DNA of 17,619 nt from Pontiella desulfatans (GTDB lineage: Bacteria; Verrucomicrobiota; Kiritimatiellia; Kiritimatiellales; Pontiellaceae). The stretch spans positions 1 through 17,619 of the forward strand of contig JARFRL010000194.1 of NCBI GenBank assembly GCA_029287275.1, written 5' to 3'. A model generated the notes under the pieces. That model did no database searches. It was given only the letters and a program-made list of their open reading frames with translations, and was not told where the DNA came from. The position numbers and the translations under genes were made by a program. Positions 1 through 7,137 of the stretch are shown here, one piece after another (within the stretch, counting starts at the first letter, position 1; every line of letters begins with the position of its first letter).

Positions 1-1493
1 GGATGCCCGATTAAAAGTTTTTTCTGGATATGCGCGGCCATTCGTATCTCGGCCTTCCGCGCTTCTTTCAGGGCTTCTTCCGTCTCTTTGATCGCGGAGA
101 TATCCACGAAGCTCACGAGTAGGTGTGGGCGACCATTGTAGCCAATGGGCACCGTGCTTTTCAGTACGGTCAGTGATTCTCCCGTCGATCGGATCAGCGC
201 GTGTTCTTCATTTTCAATTCGTTGATTCGTGTTTTCGCACTGGCATGCTTGTTGGGTCGGGCATGATGAAATAGTTCGGCAGGATTCACCAACAAGGTCT
301 TTTTTGGGCTTCCCCATCATTGCCGCGAACGTCTCGTTGACCTCCACGACTTGGTTCGAGTCCAGATCAACCACCATGATGCCGGATTGAATCGTTGAGA
401 GAATGGAAGCGACCCTTTCATGACTTTCCCGCAGGGCATTGGTGCGCGCGACCACTCGTTCCTCCAAGGTTTCAGCGGCGGTTTTCAGCTCATCTTCTCG
501 CTGGTGGATGGTCTTGGCCATGTTGTTGAAATCCCGCAACAAAAGTTGAATTTCCTTAATGTTGGAGTGTGTTGGCCGCGCGATGAGTTCTTGTCCGTGG
601 GCGAGCGTGGCGGTCATGACGCGCAACTGTTCCAAGGGGCTGACAAAAGATCGATATCCGAAAATGATCGATACGCGGATGGCGATTAACGAGGTGGTGA
701 GCAGTATGATTCCGATGCTTATGAACAAATTTTTATGCGAACCCGCCAGCGGATTGCTGTTGACGCTGTACGTCATCGTTAGATTTCTATTTTTTAAATA
801 GCAGGTATAGGGTTCCTTGTTGATGGCGGGGCCATAGGAGATTATCGGGATGTTTCCACAGAAGATCTCAAGGCGCTCGTTTTGAAATTGCTCGGAAAAG
901 CGCAGGGACTTGTCAATTTCCGTAATGGGGATCTCGGCGATCAACGCGCCCACGACTTCTTCTTTGAGCGATACCGGTATAGCGAGTCGGTAATAGGTCG
1001 CCGAACCGTCGTTGCTGATCATGGACAGCCGACTTTTCTTTTTGCTCAGCAGCTCGTCGAGCCATGACACGCCCTCATATCGAAAGTTTGGTTTTGTTGC
1101 TGTTTGATGAACCTTTTTCCCCTGTTGGTTCAGCAGGCTCACCTTGCAGCGACCGCCCATGAGAGTAAGTCGGTTCATGAAGTTCGCGACGGAATCATCA
1201 GATAACTTCTGTTGCTGGGCCGCCAGTATGATAAATGGAAAGCGGGCATAGTCTTGTAGAATGATTTCCCGATCGTTGAAAAACGAATCCAGTTCGCGTC
1301 TTATCGCCTCAGCTTTGTTTCGCAGGTCGAGTTCGTACTGTTGCGTGAGATTCACTTTGACGATGATGAAAAGGAGCGCGAGAACGGATGCTCCGAAGAG
1401 GGTTACGAAGAAGGTGAGGAAACCGCTCATCGCCCTCGACGCCGAGACTCCTTTCGCGAAAGGTGCGGCCTTCTTTTTTTCAATCGCTTTCAT
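1..1493 (-). CDS. Membrane sensor with HAMP and PAS domains, probably a SpoIIE/RsbU-type serine phosphatase (3' end beyond window)
   Basis: A single uninterrupted frame of about 497 codons begins at ATG 1493 and runs off the left edge. Visible in order: a TM helix at residues ~22-46; an extracytoplasmic cache-like region ~50-255; a second TM helix ~256-280; a HAMP linker ~280-335; a coiled segment ending in ERVVARTNALRES; and a PAS domain ~360-475. The PAS domain has Cys405, Cys411, Cys417 and Cys419 and ends in LLVSFVDISAIKETEEALKE. The last visible residues, KAEIRMAAHIQKKLLIGHP, look like the lead-in helix of RsbU/SpoIIE PP2C phosphatases, which reads roughly 'A..IQ..LLP' in that family. 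The phosphatase core itself lies outside the window, so this output domain is inferred; a histidine kinase is less likely because no HisKA H-box follows the PAS domain. AAGGAG lies only 2 nt before ATG 1493. An in-frame GTG at 1535 would add 14 residues and is an alternative start. The gene is divergent from the polymer operon and looks less GC-rich than the glycosyltransferase genes. Confidence 0.75.
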   Translation of the reverse strand, partial: MKAIEKKKAAPFAKGVSASRAMSGFLTFFVTLFGASVLALLFIIVKVNLTQQYELDLRNKAEAIRRELDSFFNDREIILQDYARFPFIILAAQQQKLSDDSVANFMNRLTLMGGRCKVSLLNQQGKKVHQTATKPNFRYEGVSWLDELLSKKKSRLSMISNDGSATYYRLAIPVSLKEEVVGALIAEIPITEIDKSLRFSEQFQNERLEIFCGNIPIISYGPAINKEPYTCYLKNRNLTMTYSVNSNPLAGSHKNLFISIGIILLTTSLIAIRVSIIFGYRSFVSPLEQLRVMTATLAHGQELIARPTHSNIKEIQLLLRDFNNMAKTIHQREDELKTAAETLEERVVARTNALRESHERVASILSTIQSGIMVVDLDSNQVVEVNETFAAMMGKPKKDLVGESCRTISSCPTQQACQCENTNQRIENEEHALIRSTGESLTVLKSTVPIGYNGRPHLLVSFVDISAIKETEEALKEARKAEIRMAAHIQKKLLIGH

Positions 1494-1523
1494 TACTCCT
1501 TCAACGTCGCGTTGGATCTGTTT

Positions 1524-1587
1524 CGGGAGTTTCACGCTTGCTGACGCAAACCATGACTACCGCCGCCGTAGGCAGGGAAACCTCCCG
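1524..1587 (-). promoter_or_regulatory. Possible structured leader RNA (three-way junction) upstream of the sensor gene
   Basis: CGGGAGTTTC (1524-1533) pairs with GAAACCTCCCG (1577-1587) through 10 base pairs with one bulged C. The enclosed 43 nt hold two smaller hairpins: TTGC/GCAA with a 4-nt loop (1538-1549) and CTAC/GTAG with a 7-nt loop (1557-1571). Together these give a three-way-junction shape. Read on the minus strand it would lie in the 5' leader of the sensor gene, just upstream of the AAGGAG at 1495-1500, and would overlap the alternative GTG start at 1535. It could also fold on the plus strand, about 450 nt upstream of the polymerase gene. It matches no riboswitch family that I can confirm. 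Confidence 0.3.
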
Positions 1588-1700
1588 ATAGGTTAAAAGC
1601 AATAAGCGAGCCATTTTCCGCCCGCGGTTTTTATGGGGAGCGTTTTTTGGCGATCAAATTTCGCTTGTTTCGATTAGGCGACCCAATTAATTCAGAACGT

Positions 1701-1729
1701 CAACGGCCACAACTTCGTGGTTACCGTTG
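1701..1729. repeat. Inverted repeat / hairpin in the divergent intergenic region
   Basis: CAACGG (1701-1706) is complementary to CCGTTG (1724-1729). Inside it, CCAC (1707-1710) pairs with GTGG (1717-1720) around the loop AACTTC, with a 3-nt bulge (TTA). Ten base pairs in total make this the strongest local dyad in the intergenic region. No T-run follows on the plus strand, so a rho-independent terminator is unlikely there. Position midway between two divergent genes fits an operator for a dimeric regulator, or a leader hairpin. Confidence 0.4.
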
Positions 1730-1882
1730 TTACTGTTTGGGGTTTAGCATCATGTGGTATTTCTGGATTTATTCCTCCGCGCGGGCTTGGTCATTTAAGA
1801 AAATCATGGATGTTTAATTAGTTGTAATGTTTTTAAATTGAAAGCGCCACGCGATGACGTATTGTTTTCATCAATGATAATT

Positions 1883-1938
1883 AGATTGTTAATCTTGAAT
1901 CTGGCTCCTCTATCATGAGGTTTAAAGATCGGGATCTT
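1883..1938. repeat. Three successive short inverted repeats upstream of the polymerase gene
   Basis: Three small dyads follow each other within 56 bp: AGATT-GTT-AATCT (1883-1895), CCTC-TATCAT-GAGG (1907-1920) and AAGATC-GG-GATCTT (1925-1938). The last is a perfect 6-2-6 dyad. They lie about 100-150 bp before the ATG at 2035, in an AT-rich stretch where a promoter or 5' leader is expected, next to a GATAAT -10-like hexamer at 1876-1881. They may be operator half-sites or leader hairpins. AT-rich DNA produces such short dyads by chance, so support is modest. Confidence 0.3.
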
Positions 1939-2034
1939 GATGTGGGATGAGTTGATGGCTCCGCCGCGTTATTATTCATTGTGGCATTTTTAATGCTCAA
2001 TCTATTGATAAGTGTTTTTGTCTCATAAATAGAT

Positions 2035-3435
2035 ATGACGATTTTTGTTCCTATAACGATGCTGGGGTGGATTCCGTTAGGCTTGTGGCTGTTTAAGCGG
2101 TTCAACGGCCGCGTCGCCGTGATCGCCGGTTTTCTGATCGCCTGGGGGTTTTTGCCGGTGCACAGCTATTCGCTGCCGGGCCTGCCCGACTATTCAAAAA
2201 TCAGCGCGCTAAGCTACATCATGCTGCTCGGCGTGTTCGTTTTCGACCGCGAACGATTGATTCGGATTCGTTTCAGCCCATTCGATTTGCCGATCATTGT
2301 GTTTTGCCTAAGCAGTTTCTTTTCTTCGATCGCCAATGGATTGGGGGCTTATGATGGTGTTTCCGCCACGCTCGATAAGGTCACCGAGTGGTTCATTCCC
2401 TATTTTCTTGGCCGACTGTATTTCACCAATTTGGACGATCTGCGCGACTTGTGCGTCGGCTTGTTGGTCGGCGGACTTATTTATATTCCGTTTTGTATGT
2501 TCGAGATGGTGATGAGTCCGCGTCTGCATAAAATCGTATACGGTTTCCGCCTCGCCAGTCTCACTCAGGCCCGCCGTTGGGGTGGTTGGCGGCCGTCGGT
2601 CTTCATGCGCCATGGGTTGATGGTGGGCATGTGGATGATCACCGCGTCGCTGGCCGGACTGCATTTGTTTAAGACCGGTCATTTGGATTGGCTCGCGAAA
2701 TACATCAAGGTCAAGGTGAAGCCGGTTTTAATCATCGCCTTTTTGGTTTTCATATCGATTCTATGCAAATCCACCGGGGCCATCATGCTGATGGCCGTGG
2801 GGTGGATGGTTTTACGTTTCAGTTTGCGGAGGGGTACGCGTCTGCCTATTCTTTTGTTAATGTTCATTCCGATTCTTTATGTCGTTATGCGGACGAATGG
2901 AACGTGGAGCGGGCTCGCTTTATCGGACCTGCTGACCAACAAGCTGCACATGCCGGAAGATCGCGTTCAGTCCATGTCTTTTCGGTTCATGAATGAAGAC
3001 ATACTTATGGATAAGGCGTTTCAGCAACCACTCTTCGGATGGGGCGGTTGGAAGCGCTCCTTTGTTTTTAACGAGGTTGGCGAGCCCGTTTCAGTGCCGG
3101 ATGGTCTGTGGATTGTCGTATTGGGACAAAACGGATTAACGGGATTGGTTTCCATGCTGACAACCATGTTGTTGCCGCAATGGCTGTTTTTGAAACGATT
3201 CGCGACCGCGGAGTGGAAGAACAGTTCACTCGTCGCGTTGGGGTTGCTCCCCGTGGTTCTCCTCTCGCTCTATATGATTGATGGCTTGCTCAACGACATG
3301 TTCAATCCGTTGGTTATGATGCTCGCCGGCGCCGTGACCGGATTATACCTCAACAAGAATCTATCGAACTCATCGGATTCGTTATCCGATGAAAGCGCGC
3401 CGGAACTCAACCAACGGGCGCCGCGGCTCTTATGA
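2035..3435 (+). CDS. O-antigen ligase/Wzy-like polysaccharide polymerase
   Basis: A 466-residue integral membrane protein with about ten or more hydrophobic segments, the usual size for Wzy and O-antigen ligase (WaaL) family proteins. The diagnostic part is the large periplasmic loop before the last helices, where SMSFRFMNEDILMDKAFQQP (around Arg317) is followed by LFGWGGW (~333-339). This matches the 'R...W..A......P..G.G' signature of the O-antigen ligase-like family. In a locus that also has Wzx and Wza-like genes, polymerisation of the lipid-linked repeat unit at the periplasmic face (Wzy role) is more likely than ligation to lipid A core. ATG 2035 is the first possible start after an in-frame TAA at 2026-2028. 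No clear Shine-Dalgarno precedes it, so initiation may be weak or the true start may lie further inside. It is the first gene of the rightward operon and its stop overlaps the next start as ATGA. Confidence 0.8.
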   Translation: MTIFVPITMLGWIPLGLWLFKRFNGRVAVIAGFLIAWGFLPVHSYSLPGLPDYSKISALSYIMLLGVFVFDRERLIRIRFSPFDLPIIVFCLSSFFSSIANGLGAYDGVSATLDKVTEWFIPYFLGRLYFTNLDDLRDLCVGLLVGGLIYIPFCMFEMVMSPRLHKIVYGFRLASLTQARRWGGWRPSVFMRHGLMVGMWMITASLAGLHLFKTGHLDWLAKYIKVKVKPVLIIAFLVFISILCKSTGAIMLMAVGWMVLRFSLRRGTRLPILLLMFIPILYVVMRTNGTWSGLALSDLLTNKLHMPEDRVQSMSFRFMNEDILMDKAFQQPLFGWGGWKRSFVFNEVGEPVSVPDGLWIVVLGQNGLTGLVSMLTTMLLPQWLFLKRFATAEWKNSSLVALGLLPVVLLSLYMIDGLLNDMFNPLVMMLAGAVTGLYLNKNLSNSSDSLSDESAPELNQRAPRLL

Positions 3436-4886
3436 AAAAATTCAGTCTAGAGCACAACGCGCGCGCGCAGGCGATTTACGGATCGTTCTGGACGTTCTTT
3501 GGTTTCGGCGGCTCGCAGGTGATCCGTCTCGGCGGGAACCTGGTTCTCGCCCGATTGCTGTTTCCGGAGGCTTTCGGGCTCATGGCTCTAGTGAACGTGT
3601 TCATGCAGGGTCTGCAGATGTTTTCCGATCTGGGCATTGGGCCGGCGGTCATTCAAAACCCGCGCGGAGAAGAACCCGAGTTTCGGCATGTGGCCTGGAC
3701 CATGCAGATCATTCGCGGCGCGGCGCTGTGGTTGATTTCCTGTTTGTTGGCTTGGCCGGTGGCGCGATTCTATTCCGGCGGGCATCCCGACGCCATGATG
3801 CTGTTTCAGATTCTTCCGGTGATTGGTTTCACCGCCTTGCTCAACGGCTTCACCTCCACCTCGCTCTTCGTGCTCAACCGCCGCATGAAAATCGGCACCG
3901 TGACGTTGCTCGAACTGTTGCCTCAGATCGTCTCCATGGTTGTGATGATCCTGTGGGCGGTGTTGATCGAGCGATCCGTCTGGGCGCTCGTCGCCGGCGG
4001 AGTGGCGCAGAGCGCGACGCGCGTTTTTCTCAGCCATTTGCTCGAGCCGGGATACCGCGACCGGATCGCCTGGAACCGCGAAACGGCCGCCGAGCTGGTG
4101 CGTTTCGGCGGTTGGATATTCGCGAGCACGGTCGTTAGTTTTCTGGTGATCAGTCTCGACCGCATGGTGCTGGGCCGATTGCTGAGTCTGGCCGAGCTGG
4201 GCATCTACAGCATCGCCATGACCTTCGCGCGGCTGGGCATGCAAATCACGACCCGTTTGAGCAACATCGTGCTATTCCCGTTGCTCACCAAACGGCAACA
4301 CCAGCCCGAACGCTTAATGGAATTATGTTTGCGCGGCAGGCATCTGGTCCTGCTCGTTGGCGGCGCGGTATGCGTGGCCTTCGCCATGCTCGCTCCGCTC
4401 TTTTTTGAATTCCTTTACGATGAACGTTATCACGCCGCCGGACCTCTTTCCCGCTGGCTGTCGATCTATGTCTGGGGTTGGATCATGGTCGCGACGCTCG
4501 ACCGCGTGCCGTTGGCCATGGGACGCACGCGGATTCTTTTCCAAACCAATCTGCTGAATGTGTGCGGCATGGGGCTGGTGATTCCGGGATACCTGCTGTT
4601 CGGTCTGCCGGGCTTCATTCTCGGTCTGGCGGGCGCGCAGGGGATCGCGTTGCTCTACATTATCCGACATCTGCCACTCGATCGCCTGAAGGCGCTCCGC
4701 CAAAGCCTATTGCTCACGTTGTTTTTCGGGGGCTATGGAGTGCTGGGCGTTTTGTTGCTCCTGAAACTTTCCGCGTCGTCCACGATGCTTCGACTTTGCG
4801 CGTCCGGCGCGCTGGCCTTTTTCCCATTGATGGGGGGCGGTCTTTTTGTTCTGCGTGAATTAAAACGAAAGAAAGCGGGCTCATGA
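3432..4886 (+). CDS. Wzx-like oligosaccharide flippase (MOP superfamily)
   Basis: A 484-residue multi-pass protein with roughly 12-14 hydrophobic helices spread along its full length, the expected size for polysaccharide flippases of the MOP exporter superfamily. The N-terminal region, with GSQVIRLGGNLVLARLLFPE followed by FGLMALVNVF and FSDLGIGPAVIQ, is typical of the oligosaccharide flippase/lipopolysaccharide biosynthesis branch. The expected role is moving undecaprenyl-diphosphate-linked repeat units from the cytoplasmic to the periplasmic face of the inner membrane. The start overlaps the polymerase stop by 4 bp (ATGA) and its own stop overlaps the following kinase gene the same way, indicating translational coupling. 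No Shine-Dalgarno is evident, which fits coupling by re-initiation. Confidence 0.88.
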   Translation: MKKFSLEHNARAQAIYGSFWTFFGFGGSQVIRLGGNLVLARLLFPEAFGLMALVNVFMQGLQMFSDLGIGPAVIQNPRGEEPEFRHVAWTMQIIRGAALWLISCLLAWPVARFYSGGHPDAMMLFQILPVIGFTALLNGFTSTSLFVLNRRMKIGTVTLLELLPQIVSMVVMILWAVLIERSVWALVAGGVAQSATRVFLSHLLEPGYRDRIAWNRETAAELVRFGGWIFASTVVSFLVISLDRMVLGRLLSLAELGIYSIAMTFARLGMQITTRLSNIVLFPLLTKRQHQPERLMELCLRGRHLVLLVGGAVCVAFAMLAPLFFEFLYDERYHAAGPLSRWLSIYVWGWIMVATLDRVPLAMGRTRILFQTNLLNVCGMGLVIPGYLLFGLPGFILGLAGAQGIALLYIIRHLPLDRLKALRQSLLLTLFFGGYGVLGVLLLLKLSASSTMLRLCASGALAFFPLMGGGLFVLRELKRKKAGS

Positions 4887-5674
4887 AATCAGATACGACC
4901 CTTCAATCCATCGTCGAGCGCCTCAGCGCGCGTCAGTATCCCTTTGAATCATTGCGCGAACGCGGAACCGATGTGCTCGTCGCGCGGGCGGCTTTGCCTG
5001 ACGGGCGGTCCGCGATTTTTAAATATTGGAATCGCCCCGGACCGCGAGGAGCCATCCGCCGGTTCACGCGAACCGGCACCGCGTATCGGGAACGCGCCGC
5101 GCTGGTTCACTTGCGACGGAACCATCTGAGCGTGCCAGAGGTGTATGGCCTTTTTCATCTGCGTGGCGCCGAGGCCCGACACACGGAATGTCTGGTGGAA
5201 GAAGATCTCGGGGTCTGTCTCGATCCCACCGAAGCGCTCAAGGAGCACATTCGTAATGGCGATGAGGAGGCCGTGAAGCGGTTCGAGAGCGAGATCGTTC
5301 GGTCCACCGGTATTCTCGTTAGAAGCAACCTGCTCGATACCGACCATCGCTTGCCGAACTATGTCGTCACCCCAAACGGTCATCCGATCCGCCTCGACTT
5401 TGAATTGGCGCGGCGAGTGTTGGCTTGGCGACTGCATCCTCAGCAATACGGTTTGATGCTCGGCACGCTGCTCGGAAGCTATATCTTTTCCGTGCAGCCG
5501 GACCAGGCGCGCATGGAACGATTCGCGGTCGCCGTGCTCGCCGAGCTTAAACCTCCAAAGAGAGTGTTGCGCGTGGCCAAAGCGCGGATTCAGGGAATGC
5601 TCGAGCGCCAGAAAAAGGAAATCGGCATGGACACTGTTTTTAACGCTCCATGGGAGCGAGGAGGTAAGTCATGA
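4883..5674 (+). CDS. WaaP/InaA-like lipopolysaccharide kinase-fold protein
   Basis: 263 residues with a compact kinase fold. Lys47 in AIFKYW is the likely ATP-binding lysine. DTDHRLPNYVV places Asp154 and Asn159 five residues apart, as in the HRDxxxxN catalytic loop. RLDFELAR supplies the DFG-equivalent Asp172. These features match the LPS core kinase (WaaP/InaA/KdkA) group of small soluble kinases. The residue two before the catalytic Asp is Asp152 rather than His, a minor deviation. Catalytic residues appear complete, so an active enzyme is expected. The likely substrate is a sugar of the repeat unit or lipid anchor; a protein substrate cannot be excluded, and the next gene encodes two STAS domains. 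The start overlaps the flippase stop (ATGA) and the stop overlaps the next start (ATGA). Confidence 0.72.
   Translation: MKSDTTLQSIVERLSARQYPFESLRERGTDVLVARAALPDGRSAIFKYWNRPGPRGAIRRFTRTGTAYRERAALVHLRRNHLSVPEVYGLFHLRGAEARHTECLVEEDLGVCLDPTEALKEHIRNGDEEAVKRFESEIVRSTGILVRSNLLDTDHRLPNYVVTPNGHPIRLDFELARRVLAWRLHPQQYGLMLGTLLGSYIFSVQPDQARMERFAVAVLAELKPPKRVLRVAKARIQGMLERQKKEIGMDTVFNAPWERGGKS
5659..5664 (+). promoter_or_regulatory. Strong ribosome binding site of the glycosyltransferase-STAS gene
   Basis: A full AGGAGG lies 6 nt before ATG 5671, inside the end of the kinase gene. It is the only strong Shine-Dalgarno in the rightward operon; the three preceding genes show weak or no sites. This suggests that the last gene can be translated at a higher or more independent rate than its neighbours. 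Confidence 0.7.
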
Positions 5675-7137
5675 CACCGTCAGTCACGCGAGGAAAAGGT
5701 TCCGTTCCGATGGTGCTGTTCGGAATTCCGTATCATAACCTGACGTTCGCTTCGACGCTGGAATGGATCGACGAGCTGGTGGCGTCCGAACAATCGAAAC
5801 TGGTCGCCACGGCCAATCTGGATTTTCATCGGGTGGCGGCCGAAGATCCTGAGATGCAGCGGATTCTTTTCGACGCCGACATCATGATGGCCGACGGGTT
5901 CCCCATGGTTAAGCTTTCCTCGTTGTTCGGACCTCGATTGAAAGAACGAGTAACCGGAAGCGACATCACGCCCATGCTCGCTGAACACGCCGCTAGGAAG
6001 GGGCATCGACTCTTCTTTCTCGGCGCCGCTCCCGGCGTGGCTCAACAGGCGGCCGACATTCTGATCGAAAAACATCCAGATCTGAACGTGGTGGGTTGTT
6101 ATTCGCCGGAAAAAGCCGACGTGATCACCATGAAAAGCGAGGTGATTCTGCAGCAGTTGGAAGAAACCAAGCCGGATATCATGTTGGTGGCGTTCGGCGC
6201 GCCCAAGCAGGAAAAGTGGATCCAGATGCATCGCCACACCTGGAAGGTTCCGGTCTCCATGGGGATTGGCGGGTCGCTCGACTTCATCGCCGGCGCTCAA
6301 CTTCGGTCTCCGGTCTGGATGCAAAAGCTTGGCCTCGAATGGTTGGGCCGGATGCTGGCGAATCCCAAACGACTCGCGGGGCGCTACCTATACGACGCGC
6401 TTTATTTGTTGGGGGCCATTTCGCGGCTGACGGCCATTCGTGTTTCGGCGCGCGGAAAATTATCGACTCCGCTCGACGAAGCGCCGGAAGGGAAAACCCT
6501 TCTCGGAATGGAGTCGGTTCATGCCCGAATGAAGTCCTTGAAGACGCTCGACGAAGCGGATCTAGAGGCCGATCGACTGCGAGAGTTTTCGGATGGTAAG
6601 AACCTGGTTCTGATGCCTGAGTCGACCGGGTGGCTTAACAGTGTTGAACTCGGAGTGCTGGTGTTGCTCGCGCGGGAACTACGAAAGCAAAACCGGACGT
6701 TGCTGGTATACGCTCCGTCACGGAGAGTTGAACGCTTGCTCAACGCGCAGGGGCTCCATCAATGTTTCGCCATCGAGAACAAACCCTCCGACGTGATTCG
6801 TCGGATGGAGCTCCGCGCCGCCGAGGCCATCTCCGGCGCCGTGACCGCGCCTGAGGCCGGCGCGTTGACCCTCGTTCTTCCGGCGGAATTGACCGCCACC
6901 AATAAAGAACAGGTGTCTTCGCGGCTCTTCACCCATTGGCGGGAAAATGGCCGCCCTCGGAAACTCTCGGTGGACGCTTCGGCCACGCGCTTTATCGACT
7001 GCGCCGGACTTTCCCTGCTGGTCGCGCTCAAAAATCGAGCGGATGAGGAAGATGTCCCGTTGTCGTTTTCGGGGTTTTCAGCGACGGTTAAACAGATCAT
7101 CAAGGTCAATAATCAGGACCAGCTTCTCGAAAAATAG
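5671..7137 (+). CDS. WecG/TagA/CpsF-family glycosyltransferase fused to two C-terminal STAS domains
   Basis: 488 residues, about twice the usual family length. Residues ~12-235 form a GT26 (WecG/TagA/CpsF) domain: TANLDF near 47-52, MMADGFP with Asp75 as probable catalytic base, FFLGAAPG, FGAPKQEKW (175-183), MGIGGSLDF and LEWLGRMLANPKRLAGRY. Enzymes of this family add a sugar to a polyprenyl-diphosphate-linked acceptor at the inner membrane. After a short linker come two STAS-like domains, ~280-380 and ~395-488. In the first, the phosphosite loop reads LNSVELG (Asn323-Ser324). In the second it reads IDCAGLS (Asp443-Cys444), so the usual phosphorylatable Ser/Thr is Cys. STAS domains normally act as phosphorylation-switched binding modules, so the tail suggests regulation or docking of the transferase. 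A strong AGGAGG at 5659-5664, 6 nt before the ATG, supports the start; the ATG also overlaps the kinase stop. Confidence 0.85.
   Translation: MTPSVTRGKGSVPMVLFGIPYHNLTFASTLEWIDELVASEQSKLVATANLDFHRVAAEDPEMQRILFDADIMMADGFPMVKLSSLFGPRLKERVTGSDITPMLAEHAARKGHRLFFLGAAPGVAQQAADILIEKHPDLNVVGCYSPEKADVITMKSEVILQQLEETKPDIMLVAFGAPKQEKWIQMHRHTWKVPVSMGIGGSLDFIAGAQLRSPVWMQKLGLEWLGRMLANPKRLAGRYLYDALYLLGAISRLTAIRVSARGKLSTPLDEAPEGKTLLGMESVHARMKSLKTLDEADLEADRLREFSDGKNLVLMPESTGWLNSVELGVLVLLARELRKQNRTLLVYAPSRRVERLLNAQGLHQCFAIENKPSDVIRRMELRAAEAISGAVTAPEAGALTLVLPAELTATNKEQVSSRLFTHWRENGRPRKLSVDASATRFIDCAGLSLLVALKNRADEEDVPLSFSGFSATVKQIIKVNNQDQLLEK

Larger units (their letters stand above)
1494..2034. other. AT-rich divergent intergenic region, probably regulatory
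   Basis: These 541 bp separate the leftward sensor gene from the rightward polymer operon and must hold the promoters for both unless an antisense transcript reads through. No convincing gene is present: the short reading frames here lack ribosome binding sites and coding-like composition. The region holds a bulged long-range stem (1524-1587), a strong dyad (1701-1729) and a set of short inverted repeats (1883-1938). A GATAAT -10-like hexamer for the plus strand lies at 1876-1881 but has no good -35 partner. For the minus strand, TTGATC about 16 nt before CATAAA (near 1630-1658) is a weak candidate. No clear sigma-54 GG/GC pair was found. Confidence 0.6.

Noticed and set aside
1541..1587. c-di-GMP-I (GEMM) riboswitch suggested by GACGCAAA at 1543-1550
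   Set aside because: The first conserved half (GCAAACC plus GNRA-capped hairpin) is absent upstream, and the GACGCAAA string is itself part of a small hairpin, unlike in GEMM RNAs.
1881..2105. 74-residue reading frame on the minus strand upstream of and overlapping the polymerase gene start
   Set aside because: No ribosome binding site or recognisable domain, overlaps the start of the polymerase gene, and composition is low-complexity (rich in Asn, Ile, Ser, Thr).
3389..4138. 249-residue plus-strand frame inside the flippase gene
   Set aside because: Arg-rich shadow frame of the flippase gene, whose own frame encodes a clear membrane transporter.
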